Notes: generated by a model from the letters alone, not told the origin. A stretch of 7,933 nucleotides of DNA from an uncultured Clostridia bacterium (GCA_958445555.1 CAUCSW010000027.1:1-7933), one strand, 5' to 3'; positions 1 through 7,180 are shown, counted from the stretch's first letter. Numbers and translations are program-made.

Positions 1-269
1 ATAGCGTATCCCGGCGCAAGATACGTTTCGAAGACCTCCTCGGTCTCTCACAATGTAGGGGATGCCGTTCTGTAAAGGGCGCTTTTTCTGCCCTTCATGG
101 AACCGTAATACCATTCGGGAGTGAAAGCAGACCAGTCCAGATCTGAGGTCGTCTCTCTTCCGTCGGGGAAATACAGTATGCCGTGCAAATACTCTTCAAC
201 GCCGAATCGCGCCCTGAGTGTTTGGTCAAGATCGCATCCCGTATCTGAAATAATTACATATTTGCTCAT
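1..269 (-). pseudogene. DegV family fatty-acid-binding protein, N-terminal part, interrupted by in-frame TGA and cut by window edge
   Basis: DegV proteins bind a fatty acid; several act as the FakB partner that presents fatty acids to the FakA kinase. The start at 269 is chosen because a strong GGAGGG site lies just upstream. The N-terminus MSKYVIISDTGCDLD matches the DegV opening (V-I-x-D-T/S-x-C/A-D-L), followed by a second strand YLHGILYFPDGRE and an FTPEWYYGSMKGRKSALYRTASPTL segment. At 48-50 the frame meets TGA after 73 residues, yet the same frame continues past it with ETEEVFETYLAPGYA, which is what a DegV protein should have there. The stop therefore interrupts the gene rather than ending it. 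TGA also ends two other genes in this window, the deacetylase and the permease, so a reassigned code is unlikely. Whether this is a nonsense mutation, a sequence error or recoding cannot be decided here. The rest of the protein (normally about 280 residues) lies outside the window. Confidence 0.8.
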
Positions 270-398
270 TTTGCCCTCCGTAACGATTATTCCGTTTGTT
301 TGATTTTTCGGCTTCCTGCGGCTCCGATCGCCGACTTGAAGCCGCACCCGCCCGACTGCGGACCACAAAAAATATATATGCATCGGGCGCAGAAAACA

Positions 399-412
399 CG
401 ACACGCGTGTCG
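399..412. promoter_or_regulatory. 14-bp perfect palindrome at the degV transcription start, candidate operator
   Basis: CGACACGCGTGTCG is its own reverse complement. It sits just downstream of the degV -10 box (422-427), across or next to the predicted start at about 415. Binding there would block initiation or clearance. As RNA it could instead fold into a short 5' hairpin with a CGCG loop. No regulator can be named. Confidence 0.4.
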
Positions 413-421
413 CTTTTTATG

Positions 422-450
422 AATATACCATACTTTTCGTCATATTTCAA
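422..450 (-). promoter_or_regulatory. sigma-A-type promoter of degV
   Basis: On the minus strand TTGAAA (445-450) and TATATT (422-427) are separated by 17 bp, a near-consensus housekeeping promoter. The predicted leader is about 145 nt and includes a 7-bp hairpin (317-323 pairing with 340-346) before the ribosome binding site. The promoter is divergent from that of the hydrolase at 482-509. Confidence 0.7.
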
Positions 451-481
451 CACCATAATAAATTTATCGGCAAAAAATCAT

Positions 482-509
482 TTGAAAATATTGCAAAATT
501 TGTTATAAT
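482..509 (+). promoter_or_regulatory. sigma-A-type promoter with extended -10 for the hydrolase-deacetylase unit
   Basis: TTGAAA (482-487), a 16-bp spacer and TATAAT (504-509), with an extended -10 TG at 501-502. Transcription should start near 516, giving a leader of about 70 nt with a short imperfect hairpin at 527-543 before the start codon at 586. Confidence 0.75.
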
Positions 510-585
510 AAAAAGGCTTGCTGCGGGATGATCTCGGATCGTCGCCTGCGGCATCACGATATTAACACTCGGTGGGGTTTGTTTT

Positions 586-1545
586 ATGGGACCTGTCGCA
601 ATCATTTTAATTATCGCAGGTGTACTTTTTTTGGGCGGACTTGTCGCAATGATCGCGGTCACACTGCCTATCGCGAAAAAGGTATACAATACCACGCTGG
701 TGCGGACCGAGCCCGATAAATGGGGCAGGGTCTGCTCGGCACCCGAAAACGCAGAGCAGCTTTCAATGTGGAATGACGGCTGCCGCTGGGCGGAAGAGAA
801 CGCTGCGACAATGCGCGAAGTGTCGGTTGAAAGCGACGGATTGAAGCTTTACGGCGAATACTACGACTTCGGCTCGGACGAATGCGTGATAATCCTTCCC
901 GGAAGATGCGAATGCCTTAAATATTCCTATTACTACGCCGCACCGTATAAAAGAGCGGGACTCAATGTACTGGTCATCGACCAACGCGCACACGGCAAAA
1001 GCGACGGTAAATACTCTACCGCGGGGATGGCGGAAGGCCGCGACCTTGCGGTATGGGCGGATCTTGCAAAAAATCGGCTCGGAATAAAGGGGATATTCCT
1101 TCACTGCGTCTGCATAGGATGCGCAACCGGTCTTACCGCGGTGACATCGGAAGATGCATCGGGACTGTACAAGGGACTTGTGCTTGACGGCTGCTTCACC
1201 TCCTTCAGGGAGACCTACAGAAGGCATATGATCGTTGACAAGAGACCTTTGTTTCCGGTACTTGATATGATAATGCTTCTGCTTTACAAAAACACAGGCA
1301 ACAATGTCTTAAAAAATTCACCGAAGAAAATGCTCCCGAGGCTGAAGCTCCCGGTCATTTTCATACACGGAAAAAAGGACCTTTACTCGCTGCCCGAAAA
1401 GGCACAAATGCTTTTCGACAAGACGGGCAGCACCGACAAAAGGATCGTTTGGATGGAAGAAGGATGCCACTCGCATTTAAGGTTTGCGAACACCGAAAAA
1501 TACGATCGCACGGTTGAGGAGTTTGTTGCCGATGTACGGTCGTAA
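586..1545 (+). CDS. membrane-anchored alpha/beta hydrolase with Cys nucleophile elbow
   Basis: A 319-residue protein of the alpha/beta hydrolase fold. Residues 4-29 are one hydrophobic segment, so it is probably anchored in the membrane by its N-terminus. The core follows the family order: strand and oxyanion region VIILPGRCE (101-109), LNVLVIDQRAHGKSDGKYS (126-144), nucleophile elbow HCVCIGCAT (173-181), the acid in IHGKKD (Asp265) and the catalytic His in GCHSH (His295). The usual G-x-S-x-G is here C-V-C-I-G, so Cys176 takes the nucleophile place, as in dienelactone hydrolases; the preceding Gly is also Cys. Function is probably hydrolysis of an ester, thioester or amide, with substrate unknown. 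The C-terminus overlaps the start of the deacetylase, and both share the promoter at 482-509. The start codon has only a modest GGTGG-like site upstream, but the transmembrane segment begins immediately, which supports it. Confidence 0.85.
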   Translation: MGPVAIILIIAGVLFLGGLVAMIAVTLPIAKKVYNTTLVRTEPDKWGRVCSAPENAEQLSMWNDGCRWAEENAATMREVSVESDGLKLYGEYYDFGSDECVIILPGRCECLKYSYYYAAPYKRAGLNVLVIDQRAHGKSDGKYSTAGMAEGRDLAVWADLAKNRLGIKGIFLHCVCIGCATGLTAVTSEDASGLYKGLVLDGCFTSFRETYRRHMIVDKRPLFPVLDMIMLLLYKNTGNNVLKNSPKKMLPRLKLPVIFIHGKKDLYSLPEKAQMLFDKTGSTDKRIVWMEEGCHSHLRFANTEKYDRTVEEFVADVRS

Positions 1546-2470
1546 ATTTGCCGTATTCACGGTCGACGCCGAAGAATTCGGTGAGACGGAATGTGTTAAT
1601 TACTCCTCCCTCAGCGCCGAAGATGATATGATGGACGGACTGTCAAGATATATCGATCTGATCGAAGGATACGGAATAAAAAGCACCGTGTTCACCTTGC
1701 TCGGCACCGCCGAAAAATATCGCGGACTGTTATCCGAGCTTGCCGAAAAAGGGCATGAGATCGCTCTGCACGGGTACCGCCACACCGCTCCCATGCTCAT
1801 TGAACCGCATGACTTCGGAAAAGAGACCGCTCTTGCCAAAGACAGGCTGAGTCAGATGTTCGGCTGCGAGATAAAGGGATTTCGCGCACCCTGCTTCAGT
1901 ATTGACACAGAGCGTCTCGACATAATAAGAGGCCTCGGCTTCGCATACGATGCAAGCTTTATGAATTTTTCATCTGCAAGGCATCACGCCGCGACCGACT
2001 TCTCAACTTGGAATTCGCTTGCCGATAATGTTTATGAACGGGACGGCTTTTTTGAATTCGGGCTTGTGACGGGGCGTCTGTTCGGGGCAAGGTTTCCCGC
2101 GTCGGGCGGAGGGTATTTAAGACTCATGAGCGATTTCCTTTTTAAGCCCTTCATCAAGCAATGCATTAAAAACGCCGACTGCTATGTTTTCTACCTCCAT
2201 CCGTTTGAATTCTCGGAAAGGCGGGCAGCCGATCTCAAAGGCGCAAAGGCCTACGACAAATTCTACCTGACACACGGTATCTCCGGGTTTGTCGGTAAGG
2301 TCCGTTTTTTGATATCGGAGCTTGCAGACCGTGGCTTTGAGTTCGTCACATTTTCCGAGCTTGCCGAGCTTTGCGGCGAGCATTCCAAAGCGGATGTTCG
2401 CACAAATAAGCCGTCGGAGGCCGAACCTCTGTCGGTTTTGACGGGTCGATCTTCGCTCTTACCGCGTTGA
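1532..2470 (+). CDS. polysaccharide deacetylase (NodB homology domain) protein
   Basis: The 312-residue product looks like a carbohydrate esterase family 4 / NodB-type deacetylase, which removes N- or O-acetyl groups from glycans using a metal. Visible motifs are FTVDAEEF with Asp12, the metal-binding ALHGYRHT (His80 and His84), the KGFRAPCFS motif with Arg118, and FYLHPFEF (His223) near the end of the domain. The last motif resembles the exopolysaccharide/lipid-linked-glycan subgroup. No signal peptide is visible, so it may act in the cytoplasm or at the inner face of the membrane. The start at 1532 is preferred because GAGGAG lies 10 bases upstream at 1516-1521; it overlaps the hydrolase gene by 14 bases, implying translational coupling. 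An upstream in-frame ATG at 1484 would add 16 residues foreign to the fold. The last 25 residues are polar and not part of the domain. It ends with TGA and is followed by a strong terminator. Confidence 0.88.
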   Translation: MYGRKFAVFTVDAEEFGETECVNYSSLSAEDDMMDGLSRYIDLIEGYGIKSTVFTLLGTAEKYRGLLSELAEKGHEIALHGYRHTAPMLIEPHDFGKETALAKDRLSQMFGCEIKGFRAPCFSIDTERLDIIRGLGFAYDASFMNFSSARHHAATDFSTWNSLADNVYERDGFFEFGLVTGRLFGARFPASGGGYLRLMSDFLFKPFIKQCIKNADCYVFYLHPFEFSERRAADLKGAKAYDKFYLTHGISGFVGKVRFLISELADRGFEFVTFSELAELCGEHSKADVRTNKPSEAEPLSVLTGRSSLLPR

Positions 2471-2533
2471 GACACTTGAGAACACGACAAACCGACGGAT
2501 ATCGGGCAGGCGTCGGCAAACCGAAAAATGAAT

Positions 2534-2605
2534 ATGCCGACCGAGCATCGGATCGGCGGTGTTTACATAACACCGTCGGATGCTCGGTCGGCATTTTTCT
2601 TTTTT
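2534..2605 (+). terminator. long intrinsic terminator, probably bidirectional
   Basis: A perfect 16-bp stem (2534-2549 with 2579-2594) carries an inner 10-bp stem with one G-U pair (2554-2563 with 2569-2578) and a 5-base loop. A T-rich tract follows at 2594-2605. On the minus strand the stem is followed by ATTCATTTTTC, so it may also stop the AEC transcript coming from the other side. Confidence 0.92.
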
Positions 2606-2632
2606 AACTAACGGGAGTCGAACAAGGCCAAA

Positions 2633-2816
2633 GCAACAAGCGGACCGCAGGCAGCGCCGCGACGCGCCGAAGGCGCGGCCAACGGGCATCGGTACGCTTT
2701 GGTTTCCCGAAAGCTCCGCTTTTCGACAGGGCGACATTCCTTTATCATGCCTCTGCCGCCCGTTTCGCGCCCTTCTAAAGAAGGGCGCGCGGCGCTGCCT
2801 GCGGTCCGATTGTTGC
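2633..2816. repeat. GC-rich structured intergenic element bounded by a 29-bp inverted repeat (MITE-like)
   Basis: The ends 2633-2661 and 2788-2816 are inverted copies with 28 of 29 positions matching, including a perfect 21-bp core (2641-2661 with 2788-2808). Inside lie three further hairpins: CGCGCC-GAA-GGCGCG at 2663-2677, a near-perfect one at 2708-2725, and a perfect 10-bp stem with TAAA loop at 2766-2789. The last overlaps the right arm, so the folds compete. Open frames across it have no recognisable domain. The remainder of the gene-less stretch up to 2921 holds two more small dyads, 2818-2834 and 2893-2910, neither followed by a U-tract. This is probably a dispersed repeat; copies elsewhere cannot be seen from this window. 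Confidence 0.6.
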
Positions 2817-2921
2817 CCACGGCTTGCCGCGGGTTAGAGCATCCCACCGTCTTTGCCGGGCTGATTTTGCGCAGCAGGCAGCGTTCCCTTGCAGACTGCG
2901 GCAGTCACCGCAGAGGCGAAT

Positions 2922-3896
2922 TTATATCTTCAGCAGCAAGGCGACCGCCGGCATGGTAGCGATCGAAACGAGTGTGCTCACGGCGACAAGCTTGCCCGAA
3001 TAAGCGGCGTCACAGTCGTGAAGCTCGGCAAACATCGTTGTAAGGGCTGCCGCGGGAGTGGAACAGAGGATGAGCACTACCGCCGTCAGATCGCCGTTCA
3101 GGATACCGAAAGCCACGAGAATCCGCATTATTCCCCACATCATAACGGGGAAAGCGATAAGTCTGACAGCAAGGAAGCGATAAAGGTACCTGTCCTTAAA
3201 CGCCGCGCCTAGTTTCACATCGGCAAGCTTTGCTCCTATGACCGCCATGGAAAGCGGTGCGACGGTTCCTTTTAATACCGTAATGACATTATAAAGCATT
3301 GTGATAAGGCTCGGAACAAACCCGTCCTTTCCGAGAACGGACTGTATCCATCCGCCCGCGCCGGTCAGATAGAGCAGCATACCGAAAAGGATAGGCAGCA
3401 CCGCGGGATTGATGAACATCTTTTTCGCCGAAATATATTTTTTGTCGTCGGTATAGATCAATCTGCCGAGTGAAAAGGCGAAGATGTTGAACCACACGAC
3501 ATAGACGCTTGCATATATAGTGAACTCATCGCCGAACACATCGTTGATGACCGGTATGCCCATATAGCCCGCGTTTGAAAAGATGACGGCGAATCTCAGC
3601 ACCCGCCGAAGCTTTTCGGGGGCCTTGGTGAAAAGTCCGCGGGCTATCAGATAAAAAAGCAGATGAGCGACAAACGCCAATATGAATACTTTTACTATGC
3701 CCTCAAAAACCGCGGGGTCGAATCGGACAATAAAACCGTGGATAAACATGGCGCCCTGTGCAATATAAAGGACATAGACCGAGAGGGCTTTTGCAAAGCC
3801 CTCTCCCGCCAATCCCGTCTTTTTAAGTGCGAATCCCGGGACCATATACAAAAACAATGTCATTACCGAGATGAACAACAGTGAAATATTTATCAT
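2922..3896 (-). CDS. AEC family (auxin efflux carrier) transporter
   Basis: A 324-residue integral membrane protein, normal length for the AEC family of the bile/arsenite/riboflavin transporter superfamily, with about ten hydrophobic segments. Family signatures seen are FSNAGYMGIP (106-115), TVAPLSMAVIGAKLAD (211-226) and the C-terminal STPAAALTTMFAEL (279-292) leading into SGKLVAVSTL (300-309). Bacterial members carry small organic or amino-acid-derived anions such as malate or malonate; the substrate here is unknown. The start at 3896 follows GGAG about 11 bases upstream. It lies 84 bases downstream of the tryptophan transporter ATPase gene on the same strand, with no hairpin-plus-U-tract and no convincing promoter in the gap, so it may be the last gene of the T-box operon. 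That membership is inference. Termination probably relies on the hairpin at 2534-2594. Confidence 0.88.
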   Translation of the reverse strand: MINISLLFISVMTLFLYMVPGFALKKTGLAGEGFAKALSVYVLYIAQGAMFIHGFIVRFDPAVFEGIVKVFILAFVAHLLFYLIARGLFTKAPEKLRRVLRFAVIFSNAGYMGIPVINDVFGDEFTIYASVYVVWFNIFAFSLGRLIYTDDKKYISAKKMFINPAVLPILFGMLLYLTGAGGWIQSVLGKDGFVPSLITMLYNVITVLKGTVAPLSMAVIGAKLADVKLGAAFKDRYLYRFLAVRLIAFPVMMWGIMRILVAFGILNGDLTAVVLILCSTPAAALTTMFAELHDCDAAYSGKLVAVSTLVSIATMPAVALLLKI

Positions 3897-3980
3897 TTAT
3901 TTCTGCTCCGATTGTTTTATAGAGTCAAAATAAGCCGGTTTTGCCCCTGCCGCGTGCCGACGGAAGCCGCCTTGCCGACA

Positions 3981-4754
3981 TCAGTTGCCGCACTCAACGC
4001 TTATTTCGTTAAAGAGGCCGAGGATATCCGCGACCTCGGTCGCGGCCTTATCTGCTCCGTCGCGATCCAAAACCACTGCTCCCTCGTGCATCATCACTAT
4101 ACGGTCGCCGTATTTGACCGCAAAGCGGAGGTTATGCGTGACCATAACGGCGGTGAGCTTTTTTTCCTTGACTATTTTGTCGGTGAGCTCCATTACCGTT
4201 TCCGCCGTTTTCGGATCGAGCGCCGCGGTATGCTCGTCAAGCAGCAAAAGGTCTATGGGGGTCATGGTGCTCATCAGAAGCGACAAAGCCTGCCTTTGAC
4301 CGCCCGAAAGCAGACCCACCGGCATATTCATCTTGTCCTCAAGTCCGAGTCCGAGCGACGCAGCTTCCTCCCTGAACTTCTTTTCGGCGCCTCGGTCGAG
4401 TGCCGCAGTCAGTCCGTAACGCTTTCCTTTATTTGCGGCGAGCGACATATTCTCATATATCGTCATTTCGGGCACGGTACCGACCGACGGGTCCTGAAAG
4501 ACCCTGCCTATGCGTCTTGCTCTTTTGTATTCGGGCTCGGCGGTGATATCCTTTCCGTCAAGAAGGACCTTTCCGCCCTCTATCGGAAGACTGCCGCCGA
4601 TTATGTTGAGCATTGTCGTCTTTCCCGAACCGTTTGATCCCACTATCGAGACAAACGAACCTTTTTTCACCTTGAAAGAGAAGCCCTTGAACAGTCGGTT
4701 TTCATTGACCGTACCGACTCCGTACACCTTATCGACATCAATAAGTTCAATCAT
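3981..4754 (-). CDS. trpZ: ABC transporter ATP-binding protein, TrpZ type (tryptophan uptake)
   Basis: A 257-residue ABC ATPase. In order it shows Walker A GSNGSGKTT (39-47, Lys45), the Q-loop Gln87 in RVFQDP, signature LSGGQ (149-153), Walker B LLLLDE (169-174), the D-loop ALD (178-180) and the H-loop His207 in THN. All key residues are intact. The start codon overlaps the permease stop as ATGA (4751-4754), with a strong AAGGAGG inside the permease end, so the two are translationally coupled. It would power the permease encoded just upstream. The family alone does not tell the substrate; tryptophan is assigned from the Trp-specific T-box leader of the operon and from the trpXYZ gene order known in Firmicutes. 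Confidence 0.9.
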   Translation of the reverse strand: MIELIDVDKVYGVGTVNENRLFKGFSFKVKKGSFVSIVGSNGSGKTTMLNIIGGSLPIEGGKVLLDGKDITAEPEYKRARRIGRVFQDPSVGTVPEMTIYENMSLAANKGKRYGLTAALDRGAEKKFREEAASLGLGLEDKMNMPVGLLSGGQRQALSLLMSTMTPIDLLLLDEHTAALDPKTAETVMELTDKIVKEKKLTAVMVTHNLRFAVKYGDRIVMMHEGAVVLDRDGADKAATEVADILGLFNEISVECGN

Positions 4755-5707
4755 CTTCGGGCGACCTCCTTCATTCCCGCGGCAAGCTTTCTTGTTGAGA
4801 TAAATTTCGATATCTTACCGTTGAATATCAGTATCAGCGCAAAAAGGACGGCGTTCATAAGCTTTAAGTATATGCCCTCACTGTCGACAAGTACCAGATA
4901 ATTAAGGCAGAGCGAATATACTATCGCTCCGAATATGACCGCGGTGGTGTCCTTGATCTTTCGCGCCGACGAAAACACCGCCGTTCCTATTATGACCGAT
5001 GCCAAAGCAAGAACGACCTTGCCGCTGCCCGAGGTGTTGTCGTACTGGGAGTAAAGCTGAGCATACAAGGCACCCGAGACCGAGACAAATCCGTTTGCCA
5101 TAGCGAGTCCGAGTATTTTGTATGATCCGGGATTTTTTCCGAGAGAAACGACCAGCTTTTCATTTCCTCCCGTCGCCTTAAGCATATAACCGACCTTTGT
5201 TTTAAGGAAAAGATCGATAAGTATCTTTACGATCAGTGCCGACGCAAGAAGGATAAGAAGGATTGCATAGTCTTTTCCCGACTTGCCGAACACATTCCCG
5301 ACGGTGCCGTCAAACATGCCCGAAAGGTTTTTGCTTCTGTATGAAAATATGGTCGTCGTATATCCGTTATCGGTAAGAAGCTTTGTCATTGCAAGTGTTA
5401 CCGAAAGCATTGCGGTCATAACGATTATTCCCGCAAGAAGCTTGGTTATACCGAATCTGACATGAAGCGTACCCGTTACCGCTCCCGCGGCAAATCCGAC
5501 AACGAACGAAAGAATGACCGCAAGCGCGGGCGGAATCCCCAATCTCAGCATCAGCACTGTACAGAACACCCCGCCCAAAGGAAATGTTCCGTCCACCGAG
5601 AGGTCCGGAAAATCAAGTATTGAATAGGAAATATAAACTCCGAGCGCAAGCACCGCGAAGCACAGTCCCATCTGCAGTCCGTCTACGGTCGTTCCCAAAA
5701 AAAGCAT
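4751..5707 (-). CDS. trpY: ABC transporter permease, TrpY type (tryptophan uptake)
   Basis: A 318-residue permease of the BPD_transp_2 / branched-chain-amino-acid-type family, with roughly eight to ten hydrophobic segments. The N-terminal LDFPDLSVDGTFPLGG (31-46) is the conserved motif of permeases that pair with TrpX-like binding proteins. A second family-like patch is TKVGYMLKATGGN in the middle, the region that contacts the ATPase. It starts at 5707 after AGGAGAG, which overlaps the stop codon of trpX (5722-5724), so translation is coupled to that gene. A break in trpX could therefore lower permease translation. Tryptophan specificity is inferred from the leader. Confidence 0.9.
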   Translation of the reverse strand: MLFLGTTVDGLQMGLCFAVLALGVYISYSILDFPDLSVDGTFPLGGVFCTVLMLRLGIPPALAVILSFVVGFAAGAVTGTLHVRFGITKLLAGIIVMTAMLSVTLAMTKLLTDNGYTTTIFSYRSKNLSGMFDGTVGNVFGKSGKDYAILLILLASALIVKILIDLFLKTKVGYMLKATGGNEKLVVSLGKNPGSYKILGLAMANGFVSVSGALYAQLYSQYDNTSGSGKVVLALASVIIGTAVFSSARKIKDTTAVIFGAIVYSLCLNYLVLVDSEGIYLKLMNAVLFALILIFNGKISKFISTRKLAAGMKEVARR

Positions 5708-5721
5708 TAAGATCTACTCTC

Positions 5722-6667
5722 CTATTTTGCGACATCAGTCATAGCGGGAGACTCGGGGATCTTAAGACCGAACTTTGCTATGACCTTACTGTTATAATAG
5801 TTCTCGGGTTCAGTAACGGTCGCGACCGGTATATCGGAAGCAGCCTTACCCGACAGTATTTCGGCTGCCGCCTTTCCCGCTGCCCTGCCGACATCCTTGT
5901 ACTCTATCGATGCACTCGCGGCGCATCCGATCTTGACCTGCTCGATCTCGGAGCCGAAAACCGGTATTCCCGCCTCATTTGTAAGAGGAAGGATGTTGCT
6001 CTCAAGCTTGCCTACGATCGTATTGTCAAGAAGGTTGACAAAGCAATCTACATCCTCGGAAATAAGACCGTTCACCCTGGTATCGATCGTGGTTATATCG
6101 CTGACCGCACTGTCGATAACGGTCATTCCCTTATATTTTTCGGCAGCCTTTTTAAGGCTTGAGACCTGAACGGGAGAGCTCGACTCCTCGGTCGAATACA
6201 AAACGCCGATCTTTATGTCTTCTTTGCCCATGACCGCCGTGACGACCTCAAGCTGCTTATCAAAATTCGGAATGTCCGACGATCCGGTAAGATTTTCGTA
6301 ATTTGCCATGGTGGTGGGGTCTGTAACGGCGCAGAAGACGACCGGAATACCGCCGTCCGCAGCATTCGCCGCCGCTATCGCCGAGGGGGTCGCTATCCCG
6401 ATTATAACGGCTGCTTTTTTGTTGACGAGTGTGTTTGCCTGGGACTGTGAAACACTCGGGTCAAAATTACTGTTGAGATATTCTATATTGTATTCCGAAA
6501 CATCTATTCCGTTTTCGGCAAGGCCCGCCATAATGCCGTCGTAGCAGTTGTTAAGTGAAGCGTGCGAACCGAATGGTTCTCTTCGTTGAATCCGTGCATG
6601 CCGAAAGCGATACCATACCTAAAACGATCAAAGCCAAAGCGAGTATTATTGATATTATTTTTTTCAT
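5722..6667 (-). pseudogene. trpX: TrpX-type ABC substrate-binding lipoprotein, frameshifted after the signal peptide
   Basis: The product belongs to the ABC_sub_bind (TrpX-like) binding proteins, which capture the substrate outside the membrane for TrpY/TrpZ. Translation from 6667 (ribosome site AGAGG) gives a lipoprotein signal peptide, MKKIISIILALALIVL, with lipobox LSAC (Cys24), but the frame stops at TAA 6551-6553 after 38 residues. The mature domain continues in another frame from about FGSHASLNNCYDGIMAGL, through IIGIATPSAIAAANA, IPVVFCAVTDPT and IKIGVLYSTEES, to the stop at 5722. A net +1/-2 shift near 6568-6580 is needed to join them. The first beta strand expected before FGSH (pattern IGIxQ) is absent, which suggests a small deletion of about 14 bases rather than a single base error. 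The piece starting at Met 6531 has no signal peptide and no good ribosome site. Family identity is firm; functional state is uncertain. Confidence 0.8.
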
Positions 6668-6694
6668 AACGGTTACCTCTGTTCTATATATTAT

Positions 6695-6757
6695 TCAGTT
6701 GTTTATTTCTTTTGTGTTGAGGCTACGGCTTCGCCATCGTTCCTTCAGTATTATCAT
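6695..6757 (-). CDS. possible 20-residue peptide ORF between T-box and trpX
   Basis: ATG at 6757 follows AGGGAG (6765-6770) with a 7-base gap, one of the better ribosome sites in the window. The frame gives MIILKERWRSRSLNTKEINN and a TGA, ending 27 bases before the trpX start. It contains one Trp codon (TGG, eighth). It could be a leader peptide, a coupling ORF for trpX, or chance. No homologue is recognised. Confidence 0.35.
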   Translation of the reverse strand: MIILKERWRSRSLNTKEINN

Positions 6758-6777
6758 AGAATAACTCCCTTTCCCGA

Positions 6778-6826
6778 TACCGTTCGTACCGCCTTGTCTG
6801 CTATGCTTTTTCCGACGCAACGGTAC
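6778..6826 (-). promoter_or_regulatory. competing inverted repeats after the T-box terminator
   Basis: AACGGTA at 6819-6825 can pair with TACCGTT at 6778-6784 (7 bp), or CGGTAC at 6821-6826 can pair with GTACCG at 6786-6791 (6 bp). The two pairings exclude each other. They lie in the read-through RNA just before the ribosome site of the small ORF. The function, if any, is unknown. Confidence 0.25.
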
Positions 6827-6835
6827 AGAACAAAT

Positions 6836-6870
6836 AAAAAAGCCCAAGTGTTCCCTTAAGAACGCTTGGG
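6836..6870 (-). terminator. T-box intrinsic terminator
   Basis: CCCAAG-C-GTTC pairs with GAAC-A-CTTGGG (one mismatch) around a short loop, followed by TTTTTT at 6836-6841 on the minus strand. It lies directly after the antiterminator sequence and is the default off-state structure of the leader. Confidence 0.9.
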
Positions 6871-7174
6871 ACGAATAAACATTATCCGCGGTACCACCCA
6901 AATTGATACTTTCAGTATCCTCTTTCGCGCCTACATCCGATATTCTCGGCAATAGACTCCGTATTGATCACGGGTTCGGTTCCCGTCGACCGCTACTCAC
7001 AGTAAGCTCTCATACCGTCACCGCCGGCAGCCGATTTCTTAAAACAGCTTCCCGCTTACGCTTTCGTGTCGCCCTCATAAGTCCATTCCCCCGAAGCTCC
7101 GCTGCCGCGCTCCCAGCCACCGCGACTCTCTTTGAGTTTCACTGCGAGGTACTATTCTTAATCATCGGTTTATT
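6836..7174 (-). promoter_or_regulatory. T-box leader (riboswitch), tryptophan specifier UGG
   Basis: The minus strand carries the near-invariant T-box antiterminator sequence GGGTGGTACCGCGG at 6886-6899, followed by the terminator. About 190 bases upstream the Stem I 3' side reads GGGAATGGACTTATGAGG. This matches the usual GAA-specifier-AC context and places UGG (Trp) at 7083-7085. An AGAGAG motif typical of Stem I lies at about 7125-7131. In T-box RNAs uncharged cognate tRNA pairs with the specifier and the UGGN bulge, stabilising the antiterminator. Here low charged tRNA-Trp should therefore switch on the downstream ABC transporter. This is the main evidence that the transporter carries tryptophan or a precursor. 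Confidence 0.95.
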
Positions 7175-7180
7175 GTAATG

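Noticed and set aside
1484..1531. Upstream ATG for the deacetylase
   Set aside because: The ATG at 1532 has a well-placed GAGGAG and starts right before the catalytic TVD strand; the extra 16 residues lie wholly inside the hydrolase gene.
2609..2626. tRNA 3'-end-like sequence GTTCGACTCCCGTT on the minus strand, possible attachment-site scar
   Set aside because: The other strand of the T-stem is missing, there is no integrase nearby, and no second copy is visible in the window.
2893..2910. Hairpin CTGCGG/CCGCAG just after the AEC stop, as its terminator
   Set aside because: The stem is only 6 bp and no U-tract follows.
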